Below are positions 12,206-25,000 of a stretch of 64,000 nt of DNA, in pieces (position 1 is the first letter of the stretch; every line of letters begins with the position of its first letter). The DNA lies in assembly GCF_037975245.1 (NCBI RefSeq), contig NC_092572.1, positions 6,523,501 through 6,587,500 on the forward strand, read 5' to 3'. This DNA is from Apostichopus japonicus. Lineage: Eukaryota > Echinodermata > Holothuroidea > Aspidochirotida > Stichopodidae. Under the pieces are notes generated by a model. The model searched no databases and had not been told where the DNA came from. It worked only from the letters and a program-made list of their open reading frames with translations. The translations under genes were made by a program, and so were the position numbers.

Positions 12206-15200
12206 TTACAATTTTCTCCTAAGTTATACCTTTTTCGCATTCGTCTATTTAGAATGTGGAAACCTAATGATTTACTGTTTTGCAGAGCTACAAGCAGGAT
12301 TTGGAGAAAGCGTGGCAGAACTTTGTACAAACAGCTTACGACACAGATATTAAATATGGGAAGCTAATGCATCTAGAGGTGATTTTCGTTGCCACAATGC
12401 TTCGGCTGATGGAGCACTCCCTTGAGTTATATTTTACATTAACTTGCAAGAAAAAACGCAACCTCGAAATTTTTGTTCGTACGGAATCCATTTTTCGTTA
12501 CCATTTCTTCGATTTGGGTAGTTTTCGAATCTCCTTAAAATTGGTAACCGTTCAGAGTTAAACTACATACATTGCCCTTCTCATAGACCCACAATAGATA
12601 TTGATCTGCAATAAACAATATGACGAGTCACTGTTAATAAAACATTAATATGAATTTTGCTCAGACGATTTGCTTTAAGTACCTTTCATTATTGAACTTT
12701 GAACAAAATGCAATCAATACTTACACAACGTACAGCAACCGTTCATTTTGGAGTCATTCAGCTGCTAATTTCCATTTTGTTGAAGGCAAACTTTGGTCGT
12801 TTACGTTTAGTAGATTTGTATATCAGGAACGCCAACGAGGTAAGGTTGACATATAAAAGATAATACTAAACTAGTCCACAGCAATCGGTTATGATATGAA
12901 TTTTCGTTAACTGTTTAATTTCTTACGAAAATGATTAAAAAAATTAAATCTAGTGGTCACATAAATGATTTTAACATACGAACAAGTGTCTATTAGATGT
13001 ATATGTAGGCCGGTAGTTTTCAGTTACAGTACTTATTAGTAAATATGATAACTGTACTCTATATGGATATAGAGTGGTACTGGTTGGTTTGAAAATGGTG
13101 ATCTGTTTATATGACAATGTATATTTAAAGAAAGTAGCATAGTTCTCAAGTAAACCAGTGAGATAAAACTTGACACTGAAATATAAAATGAAAATTCATA
13201 CACACTTGATCGACATTTTAATTAGTAACTTAGCCAGATGGGTTTGATCATAGGGTCGTAATTCTGATACTATAAAAGGCTTCGTGAGGAACATGCCTCA
13301 CATACGGTATCCTAGTTTTAGCTAATATATGTGTTACATTAAAATTCGTTTCATCGTCGAGAAGAGCTTGTAAAACTCATGCAATTTCACAACATATTAA
13401 GAATACATATTAAAATCCTTCACTAGAAATTAATCATTATTACTCAATTGCATGCATTATTTTGTGTCGCTTTAAATCACCAAAAGTCAACTTAAAACAT
13501 ATCAAAATTCCTGTTGATATATCCACTGTTCTGAAATCTCACGACCATAGTGCATAACAGGAAGTACTAATTAGTCAAATAATTATTTTTCCAAATCAAG
13601 AAGAGATTAACGGAGTTTTTTTTCAAAACGTTAAAGGCCCACCGTGTCTGATCGATCTTTAAGGCCTGTTCGCAGCTAAAAGGAATTATGAGCATGTATA
13701 GATTTTGGAGAATAAGTAAGACCCCTTTCTATGCACTATAACGTACATGTAGTACAATGTAGTCAAGTTTGTTTAATCACCAGTTGGTACTAACCGAACG
13801 ACCGTCTACAGCTTTTTAAGAATCTTCAAACTTATTGAGAAAGGCAGAAGTCTTACACATAGGTTCCATGAAAAAAATGTTTTCATACAAAACACTAAAA
13901 ATCTTTGTATAGGATGTAAATCTTTAGTATGCATGATATTTTTCATATCATATAGTCGAGACCGTTGCTTGTTTTTCTTTCAACATCTTCAAAGTCTTTC
14001 CAAGTATGTGGTTGTTTTTCAAGCCATACGTTACTGTGTTGTTGATTAAGTGGTGCACTGCAACATTGACATACAAAACTCATCAAACCAGTTTCCAAAG
14101 GGTACCATTGGTTACTAAATGCAACTAAATCTATTTAAAATTATACGGTACGGATAAAAAAATCCGATTATGTAAAACTTCCGCTATTCTTAAAGAACTC
14201 AGTAAGTCGACTTGACTGCACTGACATTCCAACATTCTTCACTTAACACGGTTGACCTTAAATGTACAGTATCCGCTCAGCTTTGTTCTGCTTAATTCCC
14301 TTGATTTGATTATATCGGTGTTATGATCCACTTTAAACTGATCGCCTACAGTCCTTGAAGTCAATGAGACTCGTAGTTAGGTCTGATTAGTCTTGAAAGA
14401 GAATCGTAGGGAATTCTGCAAGAGACGCTAGACAAGAAAAGTGATAAAATAGTGGCAATAATAGCTTCCAGATGCGCAGGTATTTCGTTCTTATTGAGAC
14501 ATCACAGTAATTGATCTCAAGACATATAGGGTCTACTACATTAGTATATGATAAGGATTTGTTGTCAACTGTAAGAAAGATTTAGTTGCAAGCTAAAGAG
14601 GTATGTTCTCCAACATTGACGAAAACCCAGTTCACACAAAAGTGCTGATTGTATCGAGAGTGCGGTACAACGGTTATGTTCATATGACAAGTTCCATTTA
14701 GTTCCACTTGCTCACTGCAAAGAAACGTCTAGCGTCCTTGATTAAGAACGGGAAATTATAAGGGAACTAATGGCGGATTTCTTGTGTAATATATTCGCAA
14801 TACAAATCTATACTTCTGTGGGATATCACGTAATAAGGAGTATCAATAACATTGATCTGATGTTCTGTTAAACTGGACGTTTTCACATTCGATAGCTTTT
14901 AATTCGTGTATGATGTTTCTTTCATTTTTAGTTTCTCTGTGTAGGTATATCAACCTTTCGTTTATACACATGCATGGGTCACTCACGTCATTTTACAGTT
15001 TATCTAAGTACAAAATGTTACTGTTTTAAGGAGGCAATGTGAAATGACAGCATTTTCGTAGAAGGCCTTCACGATTTCAAGGACAACTTATATAATGGTT
15101 ACTTTTTATGTGTTAACTGAAACATCAGGTAGTAAATAAGAACATGAAGAAAATTTTATAAATATAAGCAAGTCTTGAATATTACGCCATGATTCTTTTA

Positions 15201-15900
15201 ATTGTTAATAACTCAATGTCTGTCGTTAACTTAGATAAAGTCGTTTATCTGCAATCAACCATGTTCGTTCTGTTAGTTTATTTACATACTTTACTTGAAA
15301 ATGTGTTCTGTCCCAACATCTTCGCACAAGTAACGAATGAATTAAACGTGTATAATAAACAACCCTTATGGATATTGGATTCCACCCATTGATCTGGTTT
15401 AATTTAAAAAGCAATGACTGTGATGACATGAAAGCCAAACTAAATTTAATTTCGCTACCCTACTCATAAAGTTGTAGCTAAAACCATATTTCTCGAAATA
15501 CATATTCAAAATATTGCAGCCCATATGATACAGATGCATTACCTAATACGAGTTACCATAGTTAACTTAAAATTAACCCAATGACTAGTATTAAAATATG
15601 TAAACTATATAATATATAAAAACTCAAAGTAAGTTTTGTTTTAAATGTCAAGGAAGATGTAAACTAATTTTATGGCGTATGTAGTTTCTACTTCAGAATT
15701 CGCTTAACACATAATTTGGATTAAGTGCAAGCCAGTTAATCGTTGTTGTCATAATACAAAGTTTATCCCGATATATTTGTAGTATGCAAAATGTTGAAAG
15801 ATACCTGGTCTGATTCGGGCAATACCATTTTCAAGATTACATAATAAACAGTCCAAAACTCATGGCATCATTTTAATCAGCTAATATATTATAGTGTTTT
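12206..15900. other. Intergenic region between genes A and B
   Basis: The homology to unit 2 has ended and gene B has not begun. A frame at 12286-12380, framed by tttgcag and gtgatt, could pass for an exon but has no partner. I found no recognisable gene, transposon or satellite here. Confidence 0.4.
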
Positions 15901-15982
15901 TTTTTCAGATTTCGCCTGCGTCCTACAGAGTATCGACTTACTGTCTTACATAAAGCTGCAAATTTTGACAGTATATTGGAAA

Positions 15983-16034
15983 ATGGAAACTTTCTGTGCA
16001 TTTATGATTGTGTGCTTCTTTGCAAAATCCTCAG
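15983..16034 (+). CDS. Gene B exon 1, signal peptide
   Basis: METFCAFMIVCFFAKSS is a short signal peptide. The donor is gtgggt in phase 1. A pyrimidine tract ending cag at 15908 could be the acceptor of a 5' UTR exon that includes this ATG. Confidence 0.65.
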
Positions 16035-19000
16035 GTGGGTTACTCGTTATTATGTTACATCAAAACATGAATGACATCTGCAAGAGCATCATCAACAACG
16101 TTTTTTCTTCGGTCGTATTTAATCATTAACAAGTTTCAATGGTGTTCGCTACAGGTACTTTAGTCGCTGATGCAGCTCCGCCAAACTTAAATTTCATTTA
16201 ATAGACGAATTTTATATTCGCATGTTTATATTCAATTCCCTTATTAAAGGATTCCTGTAGGTACGTTGAATGTTTGCTCATGATTTGAAACTGTTTCCAC
16301 CAACGATACTACATATGGTTACATTGGAGACGTAGTCAAAGTTCATGTTTCTATTACACAAGTAATGTCGTACTCGGATTCACGAGAATACCGAATATGT
16401 GTTTAGTAAATGTCATGAATGTTTGTTAATTGCATTAATAAAAGGAATAATACAATGTAACTTAGTTTCTTGTTTCAAAATTGATCGTGATCATATGGAA
16501 GAAAAAACAAAGAGGAAAGTCAAAGGAGATCGGTGTTACTTATTTCCGTAAACTTACTGTACCAATCGCTCAATAAAGTAAATGTCGCAACTACTCTATG
16601 ATTGTTTGTTTGGATCTTTTTTGGGAATATATATTAAATAAGTACATACTGTAAATCGACTGGGATTGAGTCTGTCGAGGTCTGTCGAGTAACATGTTAT
16701 TGAACCTAACATGAAATTATATTTATAAGATGAATTTTTCAATCGCTACAGCCTACCAACAATCAGACAGTGAAGCAGGCAGAACCACAGCTTCAACTTT
16801 AGTCAAGGAAGGACTGTCGGCAGAGATATTTTGCATGGTAGAAGGAACTGGTTATTACTTCTGGAGCAAAGGAGAATCTTTTCATAATAGCACACTAGTG
16901 GCTTCGTTTACCGGTGGCAATGGCAATAAAGACAATGAACCGTATGTTGTAACAGTACATGGGACACTTTTCATTAGAAAAGTTACTCTCAAAGATGAAG
17001 GAAAATACTTTTGCCGGTTCACCTCAGTAGAAAACGAATGTCATGGAAAAATAAATGTTATTGTGCAAGGTAAGTTATTTTAGTATGCCATTTAGTATGT
17101 AATTGGAGATCAGATCTTATTTCGGTATAAAGAGAGGAAAGTCTTCGATTTGGGTGGGGGACAAATAGAAAACATTTAGGAAATTGATAGTCAAAAGTTT
17201 GTTTACATTAAGAATTTGCAAAAAGTGCGACATACAAAAATATAGGTTTACTCACCGTTGTATTCTCATATGTAAAAACAAAGTTTACACTTTTCCATAC
17301 ATTTCTTGAAATATGACCCGAGAAAATAACCACCCCGCTCATCCCCAATTCCTACCAAGCACTCCGTGATTTATTTGACGTTTGCATAGTCTACGCAATT
17401 TTGAAAGTGGTTAGCTATTTTAATTACTTAGCCAGATACCACTTTAATTCTTTATTTTTTTTGCAAGCGAGCGAAGACGTATTCCATTTCCTTTACGTCT
17501 GCTAGTGGAAATGACTAAGGTTTAGGTTGATCATGTGATATACACCTTTACATAAATCTGGCGTAATGTTTATATAAATTGCACCGCAAAGAATTTAAAC
17601 GTCAGCAATATGAAGTCGACGAACAACAATAACTATTATGCAGACGTTCATCGTGTAGTGAGTCGTCAAAGAAAAAGCTCAAAGTTATAAGTTGACGTAA
17701 GCTTGACTAAATATTGTCGCCTTTTTATTCTGTTTTATTATCAGCTTCTCTCAGTAACTTTTTCCTTGCTATCGATCGCTGTGATAGAGAAAGCAGCTGT
17801 TTATTGTACCTCAACCCATCCCAGTCTATTTCTTTGACATGCACGGCACATAATGCTCCTCCTTTAATGACATTAAAGTGGTTTAACGGATCCAAGGAGA
17901 TCACAGAAGGTATTGAACAAAATGAAATATTACCTCAAAATGGCAATTCAAGAGAAATCACCAGTACAGTAGCCGCTGTCTATGGACATCCTGCATCCTT
18001 AACTTGTCAAGCAGTAGATCCGAAGAGAAGCAACGATGATGTAAGGTTTGCCCACGCTCAAGTTGAAATGGCAGGTAAAATAAATCTTCCGGATATATGT
18101 GACACAGTGGTTGGTGGACGCAAATGGCAAATTGGGTATGCAAATGTTCGAAAGAGAACATGCAGTACTGTGCAGTTAAGAAACTACAAATAATAAAGGC
18201 CCGATATATCTCTTGGCGTATTGCAATGTACACGATTTTGACTGCATATTCGATTAACGCTCGTTACTAACTGCGCCCATTTAGTCCATGCAAGGGCACC
18301 ATCTTAACCACAATCATGTACACTCAAATAATTCTTAGTTGATCGAAATTCAGCAAGGTCTCAATTTCTTTCAAATGATTTCATCTTTTCAGTGCCTTTC
18401 ATTGAAACATTGCCGAGTTGGATAATCGTAGCAGTAACTTTAGCAGGAGGCTTTATCGTCTTTGGGATATTTTTACTAATCAAAGGTATGGATAGGAAAA
18501 TTTCCTTTTTTTTATTAGACACTTGAAGGAGTTTTCGATAAATTATTAAACTTAACTTTTGACGTCATGCAATGTACCCATCTTTCCCAAATATTCAGGT
18601 TTTACTTGTCGAATGCAACTAGCCGTTTTATTCAACATATACTTTCTTGTTTAAACTTTGGTCAAAAACTTAACGTAGACTCATATCCATCATTTTTATA
18701 GAATACCATGGAATTAAAGTTCCAAATTACGCTTGAATATCTGTTTTCTATGTTTCATTCCTTGTTTTCCAGCAAAGATTAAAGGAAAACAGCGGAAGAA
18801 ATATAAGAAGCTGTATGTACACGTTCCAATAATTATGTTAACCCATTTCCAATTAATAAAAATATTACCTTTGGTCTGCTTTATGATCATATTTATATCA
18901 GGAGTATGATTAATAAACAGGTGTGGTACAAACTCAACAATGTTTCGAGATAAAGGCTGTAATTATCTATACACCTTGTTTGTTTGATATACACAAATGG

Positions 19001-22000
19001 TATAATAGTATTGCTTAAGAGACGGGAACTTCTCGTATGACATGAAGTACGAAATCCCATTTCTCGGTATTTTTTTTCTAATTAGTACTTCCAATTGAAG
19101 GTTTTATCCATCTAGACTTTGCTTAAGAAACCAATATCCGTAAATTATAACTGCGTAATGATATAGTTAAGCTTTGTCCATTATGTATTGTAATGGAAGT
19201 CTTCGTATACGTCATGAGGGAGGCTATAGAGAATTATTAATAAATTTATCCGTTTCTCTTAGTAGAGTAAACCTTAATACAAAGAAGCAAAATGAATATT
19301 TCATGGTCACCTGATCAAACGCCTGAAAGATGCTTGCCTTTCTTTCGACATCATATAAAGATACCAGAGACTATAGAGTAGCATACAATAACTTTGTATA
19401 ATCTGATTTTCTATTGATCAAGTAAAACTGAAGCCAAACAAAAGATGTTTGAAAGTTATTTCATCAATTGAACCAAACGCCATAAGTGGTGAATTCCTTT
19501 CTATACAAATGTTCCTTATATTATCTTAAATAAAGGCTTATTTATATGCATACATGATTTATGCAAAACACGATTTTGGAACAAACAGAATCGTTTTAAA
19601 TTATACACAATCATCATGAAAGTACTTATACTGCACTAAAAGTGAATTTCGTAATCCGTTAGTTATTCGGCGTGAATATTTTTTATATCAAAGATTACAA
19701 TAAGTGTAAATATAATTGTTAGTCCAGTGTGTATATATCACGTTATAATAACTGAAGAAAAGAAAGCACGAGGAAATATTAAAGGAAAAGTTTATCGTGA
19801 TTAAACTTTGGTTAATTTTTCTTTTTTTAATTAAATTTTGTTATTTAATATGATAAAGGATTAAAGACCAATTGCCAACCTACAAGGTGAATGTGTGGAT
19901 AACATCGTTTGCGTTTTTTAAGACATTTTCATTTTCGTGCTGGAATTGATCCATTTTGCATGGAGGGAAGACTTCAAGAGATGAGAGCAAAAATGGGGAT
20001 ATTGAGAGCCGTTACACAGTTAAATGTGGAATGTTTAGCCGTTTTGACCCCTGTCATTTGAAGCTGTGAAGTGTCTTATGTGTCTAAAAGAAGTCAACCA
20101 AGGTAAACAATACATTGTAGCGTTATGACATATTAAGATCACATGATCAAAGTATTATGCAGGTGTCCTTACGATAATAAGTATTCATCATATGTTTCAA
20201 TTTTCCCTGCAGGTATCGGCGGAATCCAAAGATAGAGAAATAACTGATTTGAAAGTAAGAATGCGCTGTATACCTCTCTCGATATTATATACTTGAGTAA
20301 TAACAACATCAAATGTTTAATGGATGATATTATAGCGCTTAAACACTAAACACGTGATTTATGTCCAACCTCAATCTGTCGAGCCGATCTGTGTTGTCAT
20401 TTTCTTCGTATTATTAAGATAAGTTTCACACATTAGCAATTCGACTCGAGCCGAACTTGGACGACATACCATAACTTTCATCCACCTTCTCTGTTGAAAT
20501 ATAAAATAAAATAAGCAACAAGATAGTTTTAAAAAGCCTCAAACAAGTCACGGAACAGTTTCTGAAAGTAACGTAAGCTATTATTATAAAACAGTTATTT
20601 AAATATTTTTCGGAAGGTCCTGTTGGCAAATTAGGAGCGTTGGTTTTAACTATATGTAAATGACACGAATACCATCATTTGATGTTATGTCTCAAAGCTG
20701 AAATGATTAAATAATTTTGCTGTTCCATAAAAGCATGTTCCGTTGCAAATAGTATACAAATAGAAAACAGAAATAATAAGCTCTCAGTTAACTGAGACAA
20801 TGCCTTCTAAGAAAGTAATTCCAGGTGACCTTCTAAAAACAATACATTATAGCGCTAAGACATATAACGACCAGATGATCATAGTAATATACAGGTGCCC
20901 TAACTTGAATAAATATTCTTCATATGTTCTCATTTTCTCTGCAGTCAACTGTGGATGCCAAAGATACAGAAATAACTGATTTGAAAGTAAGAATGCGCTG
21001 TATACCTCTCTCAATATTACATACTTGAGTAATAACAACATCAAATGTTTAATGGATGATATTATAGCGCTTAAACACTAAACACGTGATTTATGTTCAA
21101 CCTCAATCTGTCGAGCCGATCTGTGTTGTCATTTTTTTCGTATTATTAAGATAAGTTTCACACATTAGCAATTCGACTCGAGCCGAACTTGGACGACACA
21201 CCATAACTTTCATCCACCTTCTCTGTTGAAATATAAAATAAAGTAAGCAACAAGATAGTTTTAAAAAGCCTCAAACAAGTCACGGAACAGTTTCTGAAAG
21301 TAACGTTAGCTATTATTATAAAACAGTTATTTTAATATTTTTCGGAAGGTCCTGTTGGCAAATTAGGAGCGTTGGTTTTAACTATATGTTAATAACACGA
21401 ATACAATCATTTGATATTATATCTCAAAGCTGAAGTGATTAAATAATGTTGCTCTGCCATAATAATATGTTCCGTTGCAAATAGTATACAAATAGAAAAC
21501 AGCAATAATAAGCTCTCAGTTAACTGAGACAATGTCTTCTAAGAAAGTAAATCCAGGTGACCTTCTAAAAACAATACATTATAGCGTTATGACATCTTAA
21601 GACCAGATGATCATAGTAATATACAGGTGCCCTAACTTGAATAAATATTCTTCATATGTTCTCATTTTCTCTGCAGTCAACTGTGGGTGCCAAAGATACA
21701 GAAATAACTGATTTGAAAATAAGAATGCTCAACATATCTGTCCCGATATTATGAATTTCAGTTAACAACATGAAATGTTACTGGATTATGTTGTAGCTCT
21801 TAACCCCTCTCCACATGACATATGTATAACCCTCAAGCTGTCGAGCCGATCGGTGTTTGTGTTTTATCAATATTCACTTCCACAATAGCGAATGAGAAAG
21901 ACTTCTGTTTGATTGGGTATACGCTGCAGTATATTTGGACGCAATATGGAGAACAAAGTGAATGGAACGGTAAAAGAAGTGTTTAAGCTGTACACACTAC

Positions 22001-25000
22001 AATCCAACATGGTAATATAAACAAAATATTGATCTGAAATATGAAACCAAAAGTTAAGAATGGCTGCTGTTGTCTGCATTCAGCTCCAGTAACGAACTGC
22101 AATTGATACCGACGTTATGAAATCAAACGTTTGTCATAAGAAAACCTACTTTAAATCTTTCTCTCGTACTATGCTTAGTATTTCTTTCCCTGAGTAAATT
22201 CAAATTACAAATAGAACAATTCATATACGAAAGCGAAAGCAATAGCCGACTTGGAGGTAAGTACTCACTATTTGGTATCAACATGTTAAAACAATAAAGA
22301 CACAAAAAGTTACCCGACGCATCCAATGATTACGGAGTACATGGTAATTCAAATGAAATTGCATTTAATAGTTCAAATAGTAATCGAATGGAAGTACTTT
22401 ATTCCGATTTAACATCCTAAAGTCTATGGAGGAAAAGGTCTCCTTTTCCCCTCTCTAGTTTTGGAAAAGGCGATTTGAATGCAGATTGACAAAACTTGAA
22501 ATATCGTGCTTTGTAATGGTTTCTCTTACCCCCATTCTGTTTGATTAAATTTTGTCTAGGCGAGCCACAAAATGACAATATTTTGGCTCATAATAACAAT
22601 TGTTCACATATATATTGCACATATAAGCACAATTATTTTTTAATGTGTGTGACAGTTTCATACACTGCGGTAAATTAATCTATTTCGCCGTTTCTATACA
22701 AGTTACTTTTTTCTCGACACTACCTAAATTCGGAGTACTTTGGAAGTCACTTAGTCTTGCCTTGCTAAGCATCGGTAATGATTCGAAACCTTTCCCGGCT
22801 CTGGGCAGTTCTGTTATATAATAGATGTCTGCTTATAGTAATAGTTGATGCAGTTTTAGATAGGGCCTACAATAAAATATCATTTGTACATTAGTAAAAG
22901 TCAAGTTTACTTGGAACATGCTGATTGTTAATTTGGAGTTAGGTTTTCTATCTGGCCTAGGACTAGCCTACTGCAATGAAAATATGACAAAATTGTTAAA
23001 CCAGCAGTTTCTAAAGGAATATAAATTAGGCTGTCATAATTGGCGAGTCTAAAAGATTAGACCTACGAAAGATTCTTCATACTCACATACCTATTGGATA
23101 ATAAATTAGTCTACTTTGTCCAGACCTGCTTTCATTCTTTTTGCTAACGTCTGACTTTCCAAAATATCTTGACCCTAACATTGAAGAATTAATGCTCCCT
23201 GAGGGGCCTTGTCAGATTTCCTACTCTGTTAGGGTCTGATTAAGCAAGAAAATGGTGATTATTATGTCGGTGATCATTGCAAAAGTACATTGATTATCAT
23301 TGCATATGTTAATTGACAATGCGTCAGATATGAACACCAATCATCGTTAAATTATGTAGGCTCATTAATAGGTAAACGTTAGTGAACAGGGTCATTTTTT
23401 TGTAAATTTTGCATTATACATGGAGGCAGCTTTTTTTGGTAGAACAAGAAGAAAATATATCTTCACTGTTTTTCACAATGAATTGCATATTTTATTGTTG
23501 TAGACTAAACTAAAGGAAAGGGATGAAGCTATAATGAAGGAAAAGAACGTAAATTTAGAGTTACATGTGAGTAACATTCTCTTACAATGACGCAATATAT
23601 AACGATATTTTATGAAAACTTTAAATATAGTAAATCTGCGGTCTAATCGACAGTCAAAGGTTTTGTTAATGGTTGGTGCTTCATAATAAATAATATTATT
23701 AATATATTTACGGTGTACAAGGAAACACGCTTTGAGGTCAATTTTGTAACTTATGTAGTTTTCCCTTCCTTTTCTTGACTTTTATATTTTCTTTCTTGAC
23801 TTGCTGATTTTCAGTAAGGTATTGAAAAAAATGTTATTTGTAGCAATCAGACTCAATTTAATTATGGTAGTCCTAATTAATACGCAGGATGCACTAAGTT
23901 GCATATCAATTTCCAAGCGATAATCCCTTAAATCTTATGCAGTTAAGATATGTCAAATATTTCTACTGTTGTAACGTGCTACTACCGATTTCGGTTATGT
24001 CATGCCGCTACGTACATGGCTCGTAGGGGTATTTATTGAGAATTTGTGAAAGTTTTAATGAGAAAATAATTAATATGCCAACTTAAATATAATTGATCTG
24101 CAAAGAATAGCAACAACATATTCTAATATAATATTACGTTATAAAATAGAGAGAGACAAACTTAACATATTGATGTAAACCAAGCTACAGATGTAGTTGA
24201 TATGCAGATGTTCCACGACTATTCCCGTTTCTTTTATACACAGAAAAAGATTACAACTGCGCTTGGAAATGATAAAGTGAAGAATACCATTGCCGAGGTA
24301 AGATACAAATCCTACGAGAAAAAGGATATTTCTATACAAAAAGGTGACAGTTTATATCAAGATAAGGGTACTGATGTGTATAGCAACATACGTATAATAT
24401 TCACTGTGCTTTAATTAGGGAACTGTAAACTATTAGTATTAAAAATACTATATCAAATATAAATAAATCTAAACCAAACTTTGTCAGTGCTACCAGAAAA
24501 TAGGTATAACTAATTTAGGACTGTCGATAACATTCTGCTGTAGTTATTATTTGACGAAAAGGAGCAAACGCAATTGATGATGACATTTGCTCATCAACAT
24601 GCATCCTGGTCCTTCAATTCTGCAGATATATTGTCCATATATTATCTAATCGGCAATGTTTGTCTTAACAACTATGGGACAAATACCATCCGTATTGAGC
24701 ATCCAATACCCGAGCCAGTGCCACATCTGGGGAACAAAGACATTTGTTCCATTACAATCAATTCTTCAGTTTGGACTACTTAAAAAGTTAACGTTGAATA
24801 GATCCATATTACAATTATTAATGCTACAGATTAATGCTACAGATTTCAGAAATCCTAAGATATTTGAAGACGAAACGCAAAATAGCTTCACTACCTTGTT
24901 CATCAAATTAAGCTCTTATATTCCTAGGGATAAAGCATGGCTGTTTCAATTAAATTAAGAGGGAAATACTGATGATGAGCGTTTTTAATAACAGGATTGT

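Larger units (their letters stand above)
20070..21880. repeat. Three tandem units of about 732 bp
   Basis: The units cover a 42-nt microexon plus flanking intron. The first two are nearly identical over several hundred bases, for example the block ending in the Gly-rich 'gagccgatctgtgttgtc' stretch near 20385 and 21115. The third diverges strongly after the exon. The phase and position are 20213, 20945 and 21677. Confidence 0.85.

Noticed and set aside
12286-12380. Exon-like frame after gene A as a replacement cytoplasmic exon
   Set aside because: The acceptor looks fine but the phase does not follow from gene A exon 6, the donor is weak, and no partner exon was found.
20081-20111. Small exon before 20112 (donor gtaaac) in gene B
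   Set aside because: Several acceptors are possible, the sequence is not kept in the two tandem copies, and the frame works without it.
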